Assembly (NCBI GenBank): GCA_028023455.1
Contig: JAQFVV010000056.1
Coordinates: 4,611,717-4,675,716 of the forward strand
Length of the DNA: 64,000 nucleotides
Direction: 5' to 3'
From: Epiperipatus broadwayi
Lineage: Eukaryota > Onychophora > Udeonychophora > Euonychophora > Peripatidae
Positions 35,640 to 48,499 of the stretch are shown one piece after another. The translations under genes and the position numbers were made by a program. The notes beneath the pieces are model-generated. The model saw nothing but the letters and a program-made list of their open reading frames with translations. It did not search any database and had not been told where the DNA came from. How positions within the stretch are numbered: position 1 is the stretch's first letter; the number at the start of each line of letters is the position of its first letter.

Positions 35640-35705
35640 GTGTAGCATAGCCAACATTAGGGATTAATTGCTTCTTAGTTTGATTTCCATCTGAGAAAAA
35701 AAAAG
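35640..35705 (+). repeat. Possible tRNA-derived SINE remnant
   Basis: A short segment has A-box-like ATCAGTGTAGCATAGCC and, about 35 bases on, B-box-like AGTTTGATTTCC, followed by an A-rich tail (GAGAAAAAAAAA). No target duplication was found, so the call is weak. Confidence 0.3.
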
Positions 35706-35884
35706 TGAAGAACGTTTTAATGTAGCCATTAGAATGACACTGTATACTTTTCATTTTCACTTTATTTAAGTGCTCAAAGATCTTGTAGTTAAGTTCATAA
35801 AAGTTTTAATAAAGCAAATAATTACTAATGATTTTGAAATTGGTGAGTTTTTGAAATCAATTACGTTTAACAAAATAGCCAATA

Positions 35885-36115
35885 AACATCATATGATCAC
35901 CATTTCTTATACTTGCTTATAACTGTTATTAAAACAGGCAAAACTCTCTATATGTATTTCCACTCAATGCAAGCCAGAGTAATCAATGGATGTCAGAAGA
36001 CTTGTGCATAAAATCCCCATCTAGTGCCTATTCATCCAATATCCCCAGACTAGTTTTTGGCTTGTGGCCTTCGCTGACGATATGTATAGAGAGTTTGCTT
36101 GTTTTAACAAAATAG
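35885..36115 (+). repeat. Family B repeat copy with upstream flank
   Basis: Starts with an AACATCATATGATCACCATT flank also seen near 37380, followed by the family B body: GTAATCAATGGATG, TGTGCATAAAATCCCCATCT, TCATCCAATATCCCCAGACT and GGCTTGTGGCCTTC. The outer flank AGAGAGTTTGCTTGTTTTAAC recurs, inverted, next to other copies. Confidence 0.7.
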
Positions 36116-37299
36116 ATAAAATTCTATGAATAACATTAATATTCTAATACAAGAAAAGATTACATTCTGTTAGATAAATTAAATAGATAATTTGCTCCAG
36201 TATTGCTTTCAACCTGGAGGGTGGGTCATAAGCTTGTAAGCCCAACTGGTGTTAATATTAAAGAAGGTATAATCTTCATATTTACTGGTTAATCTATAAA
36301 TACATAATTTACATATACAACTCGGGACAAGGTTATATGAGAATCTTTTTTTGTTTATCACATGGGTATTATTAACAATAAACCAGACTTCTTTAAATTT
36401 CTTTTCATTATGCTCAGTACAAACTTATTCTGAAAGTGGTATATGTAAATTACATATTTACATATCAACCAATAAATTATGTATTCGCATATTAACCAGC
36501 AAATATCAAGATTATGTTTTTTCAATATTAATACCAGTTGGACTGACTAACTGAAGTGCTATGATTATAATACACACACCTAGTCGAAAGCAATACTCAG
36601 CAAATTATTTATTTAATTATCTAATAGAATGTAATCTTTTTTTGTATTAGCGCATTAACATTATGCATAGAATGATATATTTAAAGAAAAGAAGAAAAAT
36701 TATAGTTGCGAAATAAACAAGACTTAAGTAGATGATAGAAATTGATAAGATTTGTTAAAAATAAATGAAATATATTTTTGAAGGATAATCTAGCAGTAAT
36801 AAATTGGAAAAAAAATCTGAGAAGTAATTATTATGAAGCTGATTATGAAAAATAAATTTAAATGAACAAGTATCAAGAAAGTATTTAAACAAATATATTT
36901 TTACATTATTAACAGACTAACTTAATTTTGCTTTTATAAACAATTAGTGAAAAATATCAGGAAAACACTATCATTCCTATGACATGTATTTCAACTAAAC
37001 CAGTTTTATTCAGATGGCTTTCGGTTTGATCATTGAATTTTCTAAAACTATTATTTCTTATATGTCTAAACAAATATATACTAATTTAATTTACCACTTT
37101 CAAGGCCCTCAAATTAATAAAGTATATATGTTGGATTATATAATTAATGTTTAACATCTTAAGAAAAATTCAAACTTTACTTAAACTTTTTAAATACAGT
37201 CATCAGTTAATAATAGCACATGGGTTAATTTATAACACAATGTTTTGAATTATATTATTGTCCTCTCATCTTCAAGTATTACTTGTCTGACCAATCATA
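36116..37299. other. Anonymous A+T-rich DNA
   Basis: No gene or recognised repeat. Confidence 0.5.
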
Positions 37300-37530
37300 G
37301 TCCTAACATGAGAATCAAATCTAGGGCCTATTTATGAATACTAAATTTAAGGTGACATTCTTACCACCTAGTCTGCTAAACATCATATGACTACTATTTT
37401 TTATGATTATATAAGTTGTTAAAACAAAGGCAAGACTGTTCATACATTAATGCCACCCAGTGCTAGCCATAAACCTTGCATCTATTGACTACTCTGACTT
37501 TCTCTGGGTAGCACTAGTGTATGGAGAATT
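37300..37530 (-). repeat. Family B-related repeat with tRNA-like segment
   Basis: The right part (37460-37520) holds decayed family B landmarks (GCCACCCAGTGCTAGCC). On the minus strand, beyond the ACATCATATGACTACTATTT flank, a tRNA-like segment follows: A-box-like CTAGGTGGTAAGAATG and B-box-like TAGATTTGATTCTCA (about 37305-37375). It suggests family B is, or was fused to, a tRNA-derived SINE. Confidence 0.5.
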
Positions 37531-38689
37531 TTTCCTACCTAATCTAGTTTGAATTTATTAATTTCTGGATGTGTCACATGTTTATTTCAAGTTACATATA
37601 GCAACCAAAATTTTAGTTGAAGAATTTTTTTTTTTTGGTTTTTAGGTTATCATTCATCAATTTTTTTATAAAATATTTGTTATACGTATTTTTTAGTATT
37701 TAGATGTTTTGCAAGTGGCTTTATAATTATTAATATTTCAATTTAAAAGATAAAAATCAAAATAATGTCATATTCACAGTATTTGGAATAAAATTCACAC
37801 AGGTTAAAAATCATTTTCAAGATTTTTGTATTTATAAAATAAATAGCATTTTTTAAAAAGCAAGTTTTAATCAAACAATTAAGAGAAATTAAGATTCATC
37901 CTTCATTTTTTTCTATTTTGATTAATTCTAAGTGCTTTTTAATGAATTAGTCATAAAATTCACTGAAAGTCTATTAAAAAATATATACTGCCACCTACTG
38001 CTCATCATTGAAAGCTTACTAAACAGATTTCATTTTAGTTCAAAATTTGCCTCACCAACACCATTAGGCTAAGCAATCCTAAAATATTACACTGTCACCT
38101 AAATTTAAATAAAATCCATTTGATATAAGTATATTAAAAATTATTTACAAGGTTTAACCTAAATAAATAAACATACAGAAATTCTAAATTAAATAAAGAC
38201 ATTTAATAAAGAGCATGCATTAGAGGAAATAGAAAAATATAATGCATTCAAAGATAAAATTGTGATTATAAGGTAGCTTAAGTCACTGAAGTACATTAAA
38301 GTGTGTAACATAAGCTTGAGATATTTAAAAAATTTATATAAATGATAATACAATTACATTCATATATAAACATTCAAATGTTTAAAAAATAAAGCTAGTA
38401 AACTCAATATCTATATTTTTTTAAATAAAAAACATAAATTAAGAAAATGGAAAATCAGATTTATTCACTTTTTTAATAATTAGGTAATAAAATATTTAAA
38501 TGCAAAAAAAGATAGCAATAGATAGTACATATAATGTAATGACATTTGTTTTTGCTAATTTGTGTTTAGACTTCCAAACAATAATAGGACTCCAATACTA
38601 TATATATTAAAATAAAATGTAAAAAAAAAAAACAGAGTAATGTAAGTTAAAAATATTTTTACTCCAATAACCAGTAGAATAGCTATAAT
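37531..38689. other. Anonymous A+T-rich DNA
   Basis: No gene or recognised repeat. Confidence 0.5.
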
Positions 38690-38915
38690 AGTAGCAAATT
38701 TTCTATATAATAGTGCCATCCAGTGCATGCCATAGTAATCAATGGATTATAGAATGTCTGTGCATAAATTCCCTATCTAATACTGACTCATTCAATATAG
38801 TCAGACTAGTAGTTTCTAGGTTTCACTTATCATTAGTGAAAAACATTGGATCTGAGAGCACTGCACCTAAATATCTGGATTTAATGCAACCCTCCAGAAG
38901 GCACCTTTTACTTAT
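38690..38915 (+). repeat. Family B repeat copy
   Basis: Landmarks GTGCCATCCAGTGCATGCC, GTAATCAATGGAT, CATTCAATATAGTCAGACTA, GGATCTGAGAGCACTGCACC and GCAACCCTCCAGAAGG match the longest form of family B (compare the minus strand of 29780-30005). The short open frame across it is a by-product. Confidence 0.7.
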
Positions 38916-40029
38916 TTAATTAACTAAAAGTTTATAAGGCCAAAATAAAAACACAGTAATATTTTTAATTCAAGCTAATGCACTTCTATAGGAATACAGA
39001 TCTAAAACTAATTCAGTGGCTATACAAGATGGTGTTTTGCATTGTATGGGACTACTGAATGAAGTTTCCTACTGTTTTAACAGGTTGTGTAAACATATAA
39101 AATAATGATCATGTGGTGTTTGAGTTGTAGAATAGCTATGTATACAAAAAACATAAAGCTAATTATATAAAATATTAATTATTAACTTTATTTTCATATT
39201 ATTTACTAATTTAACCCTAGGTCTTTTTAGATTCCTAGATTCTCATTTTCACTTTCAAAGATGATCTGTGTATGAAAAACAATCTCTCCTTCTTCTAGAT
39301 GCTTTCTCTTCGCTAGTTTTGTTGGTTTCTTCTACATTTGTTTTTAAACTATTGTTTTATAGAGTCACATTCTCTGAAATAACCTAAAACTCTCAAAAAT
39401 ATTTTCCAGTCAGTTTATTCTTGTTCTAATTAATTACTTTTTTTCTTATCTTTGAAATAATCATTTTGTTAAAATGGTATCTTTCCTTTTAATGTGATAC
39501 ATGTTTCCACATTATCATTTTTCATTATATTAACTATTTGAGTAGTTTATAATTAAATATAAAATCTGTCCAACTGACACAAAATTTAAATTTATCCTAT
39601 TCTCTAAGTTTGTGCGCATACTAATTTCTTATTTTTATTTAAGCTGACACTTATTTATTCATTTATTTCTTATTAAACATGCAGCAGTTTTCAAGCCATT
39701 GTATGAATTCTGAAAATTACGACTAGTTGTAGCACATGTTATGTAGTAAACATTTTAAATATATATTCAAATTATTATTTCAGTGTATCTTTCATTTATC
39801 TCAATCACATCACAACCATCCATAAACCCAAAAATCAGATTAACCTCTCTTACTGTAAATGCATTTTTTGAAATGCCCAGTTCACATTTTTCCAAGTGAG
39901 TAAGACATACATGACTCATTGTAATTTTAATTTCATATATACCTTTTTTATTTTGTTTTATATATATACTTTTAACTTCATATATACATAGATTTATATA
40001 TTATATATATATTTCAAACTTAATGTGCT
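38916..40029. other. Anonymous DNA
   Basis: No gene recognised. At 39060-39115 a segment similar to the family B outer flank (TGTTTTAACAGGTTGTGTAA, then GATCATGTGGTG) is present. Confidence 0.45.
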
Positions 40030-40660
40030 TAACAGATTTTGCATAGGAAGGGATCATTGACTAGAAACAGATAAGATAGGCAGTAATGCAAAACTAAAAA
40101 TATACAAGTTATTAAGAAAGTAAGTATTAATAGTTGATATCCTTAACCTTCAGAAACACTTCAGTAAATTTAAACTAGAATTTTTTTAATCATTTAACAT
40201 ATTAATAGACTTTGAAAAGTCGCTTAACTTCTACACAGATAGGTGATACAAAAAGCAGCAAAGCAGCACCAAATTATCAACTGCAATAAGACAATTAATG
40301 AAAAAAATGAATATAAAAATATTTAAAAATAGTAATCTTACATCTAGAATTTAATAAAATGATCCCATATTTAGAAATGATCATATAAGAACACATTAAT
40401 ATAAAGCAACATCTTGATATTGAAAGATAAATTACATTGACAATAAAAATAAAAGATGGCACTATTTCTAAAGAAGGTAGGACATCATAAAGTTAGTGAA
40501 ACAATTATACAAGAAATTATATAAATAATTAAAATTTTAAATGTTTAAAATGAAAAGAGACCTACAGTTAGAGTAAGGGATGCATGGAAAAACTCCAGTA
40601 AGTGATGGAATTATTATTCATATTTTTAAAAAAATTGATGAAAAAGTGAAAATTTGTTAG
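40030..40660 (+). mobile_element. RTE-type LINE relic (pre-RT region)
   Basis: Shares with the RTE relics at 20.9 and 45.0 kb the nucleotide blocks GCAAAACTAAAAATA, CTTCAGAAACA(C/T)TT and, near 40440-40480, AATAAAAGATGGCACTATTTC, equivalent to the KDGTI segment. Heavily decayed; no frame longer than a few tens of codons survives. Confidence 0.5.
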
Positions 40661-43600
40661 CAAAGATATTTATCAATATATAAATGCTAAGATAGTTAAA
40701 AGCTCATATAATGAAACTAAACAGATTAACTTTGATATGAATGTTTTGAAAAATGATTCTATCTTTCCAATTGAAAAATAATAATAACTATAATATATAT
40801 CCACTACTAAAGATACAAATAAACAGAAAAATAATCTAAATTGATAATATGAGTTTACAAAACTTGACAAAAATGTCACCAATGTAACTTATTACCTTTT
40901 TTGTATAAATTTTAATTTAGTGAGAAAATGTTTGTTCCTGCATAAACCTTTGTTGTAGCCAATCTAATTGTAAATGTGAAATTATTTAGACATATAAAAC
41001 AAATGTCAAGAATATTTGGTATATTATTACTAACTTATCACCTGAAATGATGGCTTACTCAAACATATTATGGATTTATTCTTACATTTTTTAATGTTTT
41101 TGAAAAAGGTTGCACTTAGTAATAAAAAAATGTTTGTGGGTTTAATTTAATGTTAATACTTATGTACAGAATATGTTAATAAATTTGAATTGAACTGTTC
41201 TTTGTAATTCTAGCATTTAAATTATACCTGAACTTCTACACAACTGAGCATATAATAAGTAAAGTAAAATTTTGCTTTTATGTTGTAATAATTATGGATA
41301 GGTGCATGAAAAATAAAAGCATTAATATGTAATGAATATTAGTATGATGATATTATTCCATGCTGGAAATGAAAAACAATGTGAATTTAATTACTAATAT
41401 TTAGTTCATTTAACTCATGGCATACTTTAAAAACTTAGATTTTATTTAAATCAACAGATTAAACTTATTGCCTAATATTCTCAATTGCTCAAATTTGATT
41501 TGATTTCTATTAAAATTTTTGAGTATCATGTATCTGATATAAAGTTTTTAAAAATTATGAAAATTTAATTTTGTCTTTTCCTTAAAAGACAAGCAAGAAT
41601 ACAGAATGCTATGCAAATCTTCAGAGATTAGATGTTTAGCTTATTTTAGTAAGAGCATATCTTCAAATGAAATGAAAAGAAAATATGTTTTCTATGTTAC
41701 TGAGTAATTCTTTAATCAATGTATAATCTTTTAATCATTTTAAATTATAAAAGTCATATAAATTCTAAAATTGAATGTCATTGGTATCCTAGAAATGATT
41801 ATAAAATTTATAAGGGCTATATCCAGATTATAATTGTTTGTTCTATTTACAGCAGCAAGATAGGAGAAATTTGCAGTATTTGATTACTTTTGTGTTGATG
41901 TGTTTGTTGGTTCTTGTCAATATCTATTCAACTTTTTCATTCTATTTTTTTAAAAATTGAATCAATAGTTCATTTATTTTTAAGTTTATTTAATGTTCTT
42001 ACAAATCATTTTTGATATGCTTTTTAAACAATATCCAAATTACATTAGATGACTTCAAAAATAATGATGAAAGTCTGGAAGTCTTTGTTAGTTTTTGTAT
42101 TCTTAGATCATTTATCGATAACAATAATTCCAAAAGTTTAGTATTGACTTATATTAAAGTAGCTATGAATCCTGGTAATAGTAATGACAAATTTTTAAAA
42201 TGTTGGTGAGCATTGTTCAAGCATATGAAGTTTCAGGAAAAATGTTATGGATGTAAAAGTAGGACAATGCAAAAAAAATAGAAAAAGTATTGAAACTTTT
42301 AAATTGTGTTTTGGTAAGACAAACTATCTGATACTTCGGATTATGCTTAAACTCTTACTTGAAGTACAAATAATCGAACTGAACTTACTTTATTTTGATC
42401 ATATCATAATTTAATTTATTGAAAAAGTGGATAATACTCAATAATATTAATAGTAAAAGAATAAAGCAGCGAATGTGGTTGGATTCTATAACAATAATAA
42501 ATCTTTCATCGCGCTTTTCAATAAAAACAATTAATGTGTCATTCTGAAAGGATGCCTTTTATAGGGTCACCACAAATCAATCTTGAATCAGTTTATAAAT
42601 AATAATAGTTATCAATGATTAATTTTTTATTTCTTTTTTAAATAATATTCGTATGCCAGTTCTATTGTAACTGTAGGTGTTGATCTATTTATTTTATGTA
42701 CAAGACATTAATTGGACTATATTTGCTCAATTATTGAATTTTTTATTCTGCTTATTTGGCTTGGCTTTTAGAAGTAAATATTCGTATTTTTGTAATAATG
42801 TTTTAAATTCAGACAATGCGGTTTTTTTTTAAAAAAAAAAAAAAAACACAGAGAAATCTCTTCGAATTTTATACAAACTTTCTGATTGGTGGCAATTTGA
42901 TTGCTTTTGTATCTTGTAATTAAACAATTTCTGTTTCTCTAATGATTTCTAGTTGATAAGAAGCTGGGCATAAGTTTTTGAGTATAAAATAGTTAGCACT
43001 TTTCAATTTACTAATGTTGAGATCTACTTTTGATTTATTCGATTACTTAAATTATGCAATATAATAGCAAATTTGCATAGTAACACTTTTATATCAAATT
43101 AATATAGGCATATCTATATAATAAAGTTTCTTTTATGATAAACTTACCAAAATACTATTAGTAAGAAACAAACAATATATGCAATCATTCGTGTAGGTGT
43201 ATGTATTTTGCTTACCCCTTTTTTATTACATTTTAGCATCTTATGATAATGTTTAAAGCCATATTATGAAATATAAATCATTAGCGAAGTAAAATGTAGT
43301 TGCTACATGTCATGTATAATGTTTGAATTCTAAGTACTCACAAAGACAAAAGCAAATACTAGTTTGGAGTTGTAGAAATTGTAGTAAGTACTATGTCATC
43401 TGGTATGTATCAATTACTTATGCTTGTAGTAGAAGGTTATATATAGTGGGTGAAGAAAACTTACTTTTTGCACATTTTAATTAAATAGCTATTTATTTGA
43501 ATGATTTGATTTTCTACTGCCACTAATTCATCTTCTGACATTTAAAGTAAAGGATATAGATTTATAGTACTATACCTTCTGATGTTTATTGATTATTGAA

Positions 43601-44589
43601 ATATACAGTAAATGGCTTTACAATATGGGGGAATACATCTAATAACTCTTCTTCTTTCATAATTATCTATTATATATTCAGCTAGTTAAAGGTATTTTGG
43701 ATGTTTTCTATTGTAGCTGAAGAAATTTATTGTTTTTGTCATATTTAAACAGTTCTAATTGCATAAATTTTAGCATTGTCAATGTCAATTTGTGGCCATT
43801 TTAAGAACACAGCATTTATATTGAGATCTTAAAATAATCAGATTTCAAAGCTAATAATAGTGAGCTGCATCTATATTGCCATTATTTATCATTATAAAGT
43901 TCATATGAGTTCATCTGCTTATATTGAACCTATGTTTTAAAAACTCTAATTCCATTTATTCTAGTACAGAATCAACTACTATAAACTTTTCTAATCAATG
44001 GGACTAGATGGTTGTGATATAATCAAGATCTATACATTACCCCTTGTAAGTGTAAGTGTAAGCAATCCAAATCTTCTCATGATAAATTTTTTTCCCAGAA
44101 AATATGCTACAGCTGTAGATTACATCACTATTATCTTGTGACTATTTATTACCCAATTTTATAATAGATAGCTGTGGAAAATAATAAATTAGATAAATAT
44201 CTTGCTGCTCACAAATATATTTACCATATTGAATTTACTGGATTTTACTTTTGAATTCAAGTACCAAAAAATGATCTAACTTTTCAGAATCAGAATCGTT
44301 CATAAATAAGACATCAATTGGGTGTTCTTGATTCGAGAATGAAAATATGAATGCTCATCTTTTATATATTTATAATCATGACAAACAATAATCAAAGATG
44401 GCCTCATAATCTATAAAATCATCATTCAAAGAAGCAGATGGCAAATGAAGCAGAGTGTATTTGTATTAAGAATAGTTTCCACACTGATTTAGGATGTCTT
44501 TTAATGATGACTTTTGATGTAACTATCTATAACCACAGATCAGCAACAAATTAATATTGTCAAAGAAACTTCAAAATGGGTATAAAGCA
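40661..44589. other. Anonymous A+T-rich DNA
   Basis: Almost 4 kb without a recognisable gene, RNA or repeat family. Small frames at 40673 (minus) and 42012 (plus) look like noise. A T/A homopolymer junction lies at 42822-42846. Confidence 0.5.
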
Positions 44590-45660
44590 CAAATATTTCA
44601 AATGGACTTAATTTATTACAAATGTAAAAGGAATGGAAATAAAAAATATTGTGTATATTGATGGTATATCATATAAAGTAGCAATATTCCATGTAATGGA
44701 AAATAGAAAACTTAAAATAATTTAGATTGTATGCCACAATAATTTTCATTCTGAAGAGGTAGAGGACTGTTATATAATCATAACAAATAAGGATTTGAAA
44801 ATTGTTATGAGTGATTTTTGTATGAGAATTATAAAATGATTGAAGGATGAAAGAGCTATAGGTATATATGTATTAATGCAGATAGAAAAATCAAAGAGAA
44901 TATAACCTTGTGTAATTTATGGGGCAAACATAGAATCATTCCAATATACACACTGCAAAGTTGAATTATATTTTCGCTAGCTAAAAATAAGTGCTTCAAT
45001 ACTGTACTGAGTTCAAGAGATTCAAACCAGAAAGTGCTTATGATTAGTGAAAAATAAAATATGTATTAAACTAAAAATAAAAAGCCATTAAGAAAATCAG
45101 TATTAATAACATATTTCTAGCCTTCACAAATTTTGCTATGAATTTAAGGTACAACTCTTTTTAATATTCTTACAAAATTTAATGATTTATATTTGACCAA
45201 ATTTAATAAAATGGTGAGTGATTTTATACTAGCTACTGGGCAGATAGTTACTAATACAGGATTAGATAGAACAAAACAACAGATATTCACTAATAAAATT
45301 TTAATCCAGACAAGAAAAATGTATAAAGAAAAGAAGGGATATGAAAATATTTGTATGATGAGTGTTCAGCATGAAATATGTATATTGGATATATTTTTTT
45401 TACATGTATGTGATCATGTGTATCAGTTGCATAAGATGGAATGGTTAGCTGCAGGAAGCTTGAATATCTGAGTTCAATTCCCTTCTAAATTATATAAAAT
45501 ATTTAGAAACTTTAAACATTCAAAATTCTTTAAAATAGTACATAGAAGAGAGTATAGAGTTACAAGGAAAAATAGTTGTGAATTAGCAAAATTATTTCAA
45601 TAATAAGAAGAAAAGATATAATTACTTCTATATTTTTCACGTATGTGAAAGAATTTTAGG
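44590..45660 (+). mobile_element. RTE-type LINE relic (endonuclease to pre-RT), interrupted by family A
   Basis: Decayed frames resemble the RTE endonuclease: IDGISYKVAIFHV, then HSEEVEDCYIIITNKDLKIV, SDF at the GDFN position, DERAIGIYV, and CVIYGANIESFQYTHCKVEL in place of the NT-F-TW segment. The following block (45193-45350) ends in RKMYKEKKGYENI, where a family A repeat is inserted. After it the RTE reading resumes at KIFRNF (compare KIFLNDP in the relic at 20.9 kb). Confidence 0.65.
45353..45495 (+). mobile_element. Family A element inserted in an RTE relic, with 9-bp TSD
   Basis: The insert is flanked by AAAATATTT at 45344-45352 and 45496-45504. Removing it restores a continuous reading (codons for K-I-F-R-N-F) that matches the uninterrupted paralogue near 21604. 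The insert has family A landmarks GTTCAGCATGAAATATGTAT, CATGTATGTGATCATG and a final B-box-like GAGTTCAATTCCC. This is the best evidence that family A transposes. Confidence 0.7.
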
Positions 45661-45790
45661 AAGTATTAAAAAGGATACAAAAAAGTAGTACTTACCATTA
45701 ATTAAATGCCTATAACTTTGAAATGGTATTTTAAATGAAGTGAAAATATGAAATTGAATATATAAAATATAAAACAGTTACAAAAATGTA
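45661..45790. other. Short anonymous spacer
   Basis: A+T-rich sequence between the RTE relic and the minus-strand LINE. Confidence 0.4.
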
Positions 45791-47215
45791 TATGATGCAC
45801 TTCTCCTCAGCCACTATGCCCAGAGAAACCTGTATCTTCTCTTTCCATTCCCCACCCTAAGTTTATCCCATATTCTTCTCTATTCTGCTTCATCCCATTT
45901 CCACAACATTATCTTTGTCAACTCTATAGCCTACATCTCCCTTATCTGTTTCCAAACCTCGCATAAAAACCAAGAAACCACTTTCTGTATAATCACTTTG
46001 TTTACATTTATTCTCTCGCAACTTCATTATTTTTATCCTTTCTTCCAGATATTTTACATTCAATTAATAGATACCTAATATATAATTTGCAGACTAAATT
46101 ACCCATATTTTACTATTTATGTGTATATTCCTCTTGTTGCTAATGATTCTGTTTGAGCTTTAAACAGTAAACTACTCTCCTTGCTATTATCATAAATTAA
46201 CTTGCACTCAGTATTCTGTTTACTTCTATATATATTTAAATTCTTTTTGCTTTCCATACTAGTTCTCCATCTCTTCAATTCCCAATTTTTTATTAGAGCA
46301 TCTATTCTTCTAGCCCAATTCTCCTAACACAATCATCCCACTTTTTGTATAAGTATACTGAGTCTTTATCCAAATCTTCTGCATACTGTACTACATTTTT
46401 CACCCATATGGTTAGCTGTCCTTTGCTCATAACCCAATAAAATACTATTTTGGGTATTGTCATATTTATCCATAAATTTCTATCTACTAAACATTTTCAT
46501 TTCACTTTTTGCATCTCTCATATCAAAACTTGACCATTCCATTTCTCCTTGATTTGCCTCTTTTTCCATCAACACATCTGCATCTAATGCAGGTCTTCCT
46601 ATATCTCTTTGTACTTTTTAAAGTAATTTAGCACCCCTTTATTAACACATAATGCATCATAAGTTAATTCTGTTACTCCCATTCCCTTTCATACAATTCT
46701 AGTTACATCATATTTATTATGTGAAAACAATGTTAATTTCTTTATCAGTCCCTTTCTTTTTTTTGCTTCATTTATCTTTTTTTTCCCATTCATCCAAACA
46801 ATTTCTCTGATTACTTAAGATTATTCCCAAATAGTTATACATATTCACCACATTTAACTTTATATCCCTCAATAAAAATTCTTTTGCTTTTTCTCCAGTA
46901 TTAATCATCATTACTTTTGATTTTTCTTCATTAAATTAAATCCCCCATCTCTTTACCCACTCTTGCACATGTCTTCAGCATAACTTCCACATCTTCCCTA
47001 CTTTCTGTGCACAAAAAGACTCATGTTCAAATAAAAAACCTGCTAATGTATATACTCCTTTTCTATCTATTAATAGTATCTCTATCCCTCTTCATAGTTT
47101 TTCTATTGCTTTTTTCATTTTTCTGAAATATACCAAAAACAAAATAGGTGACATAGAGCATCCTTGCCTTAGTCCCACCCCATTTTCCACTTTAACTGAT
47201 TTTATATTTCCTAAT

Positions 47216-47216
<1 letters not shown>

Positions 47217-47263
<47 letters not shown>
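47217..47263. repeat. (AT)n microsatellite inside the LINE RT region
   Basis: Alternating A/T run immediately upstream (in element orientation) of the GVGLRQG block, splitting the RT. Confidence 0.95.
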
Positions 47264-47266
<3 letters not shown>

Positions 47267-47630
47267 TTTCATACAATTTCTTAATAAAATCCACTAAAGC
47301 TTTATTCATTCCCAAATTTACTAAACTTACCCATAATATATTTCTTATTTACTCTCTCATATAAATATATGCCTTCTCCATATCTATAAAGACCATATAT
47401 AACTGTCTACCTATATTTCTATTCATATCTATAACTTTCCTGATTACAAATAAACTATTTCCCTACATTTTTCACACTATATTATTTTCTTCCATCCATT
47501 TTGTGACCCTTTAAGCCATCATATATGCAAAAACTATATATAACACTAACATTGCCATAATTAGTCTATAATTGTTTTAACTTTCTATGATTCTTATCCT
47601 TTCCTTTAAATAGTAGTCTAATTCTTATAT

Positions 47631-47770
47631 TATTCCAACTATCTGGAAATTCTTTTATGTGTCATCTTATTAAAATGTAATAATAGATTTAATTTTATAT
47701 TATTCCAACTATCTGGAAATTCTTTTATGTGTCATCTTATTAAAATGTAATAATAGATTTAATTTTATAT
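47631..47770 (-). repeat. 70-bp exact tandem duplication inside the second LINE
   Basis: The block starting TATTCCAACTATCTGGAAAT at 47631 is repeated exactly at 47701. The period is 70, not a multiple of three. It may be a replication slip or an assembly duplication. Confidence 0.9.
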
Positions 47771-47928
47771 TATTTCCTAAATTCATCACCATCTCCACTG
47801 CCCATCCATCTAAACCTCTTCCTTTTCCACTTTTTAATTTCTTCCCTGCCTTATTCAGTTCATTTTTTGTAAACCAATATGTCCATTACTATATGCTTTT
47901 ATGTTTGTTATCACTCTGTCATTTACAT

Positions 47929-48440
47929 CTAACATTTTTCTATATCCATTACGTACTTATTTAAGATTGTCTCTAATTCTTCTCTAGAGCTGCTCTCTAC
48001 TTCCTCATCATCTAGTAATACTATTTCTCTCTCCCCTACATTTCTTCTTTTAGTATGTTTCCAAAAATTTTTATTCCCATATCTTCCACTTTTATTAATA
48101 TCCTCCAATAATTTACTATTTAATTTCATTCTCTCTCTATAATTATCTATTTTAACCAACTTCTTTTTTTAATAGTTTTCCCATTTAATATTGACATCTT
48201 TTTCACTCTCTTTGTTTTTAATAGCACATTTATATTCTCTGCATGCTTTTTTCTCTCTTTTACACTTTTACTAATTTTCACTTTTGTATTACTTTTATTC
48301 TTCTGAATATTTTCATCTAAAATCCTATTTGCCACTTTTTCTACTATACCATACCAGTTCTTATATTCATCCCCAACAATCATTTCCATGACTTCTTCTA
48401 CTTTTATTTTATATTCTTTTAATTTATTCTTATCATTCAT
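47929..48440 (-). pseudogene. LINE linker region between endonuclease and RT
   Basis: Two overlapping minus-strand frames (48147-48440 and 47929-48159) with a one-frame shift between them. They are basic and helical-looking (KLKEYKIKVEEVMEMIVGD; NYRERMKLNSKLLEDINKS) and contain FWKHTK, the WK step common before the RT domain in LINEs. No start of translation belongs here; it is an internal part of a polyprotein. The endonuclease upstream is missing, so the copy is 5'-truncated near 48480. Confidence 0.55.
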
Positions 48441-48499
48441 TCTTCATCGTCATCTTTCATTATCATTTTTACTTTTATTACTATTTTATGTGATGATGT

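Larger units (their letters stand above)
45791..48480 (-). mobile_element. Second LINE family (L2/RTE-X-like by eye), long decayed copy
   Basis: The minus strand encodes, from right to left, a basic linker (48440 to 47930, with FWKHTKRRNVGEREIVLLDD), an RT palm block near 47160-47190 (GVGLRQGCSMSPILF), a corrupted YADD region, FNEEKSKVMMINTG and MYNYLGIILSN, then a C-terminal region that repeats in the neighbour copy. Stops and indels are abundant and the YADD catalytic motif is not recoverable in any frame. A 70-bp tandem duplication (47631-47770) and an (AT)n tract (47217-47263) lie inside it. Clade assignment is tentative. Confidence 0.7.

Noticed and set aside
40673-42209. Small frames at 40673-40882 (minus) and 42012-42209 (plus)
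   Set aside because: Short, hydrophobic or low-complexity, no motifs, typical of random A+T-rich sequence.
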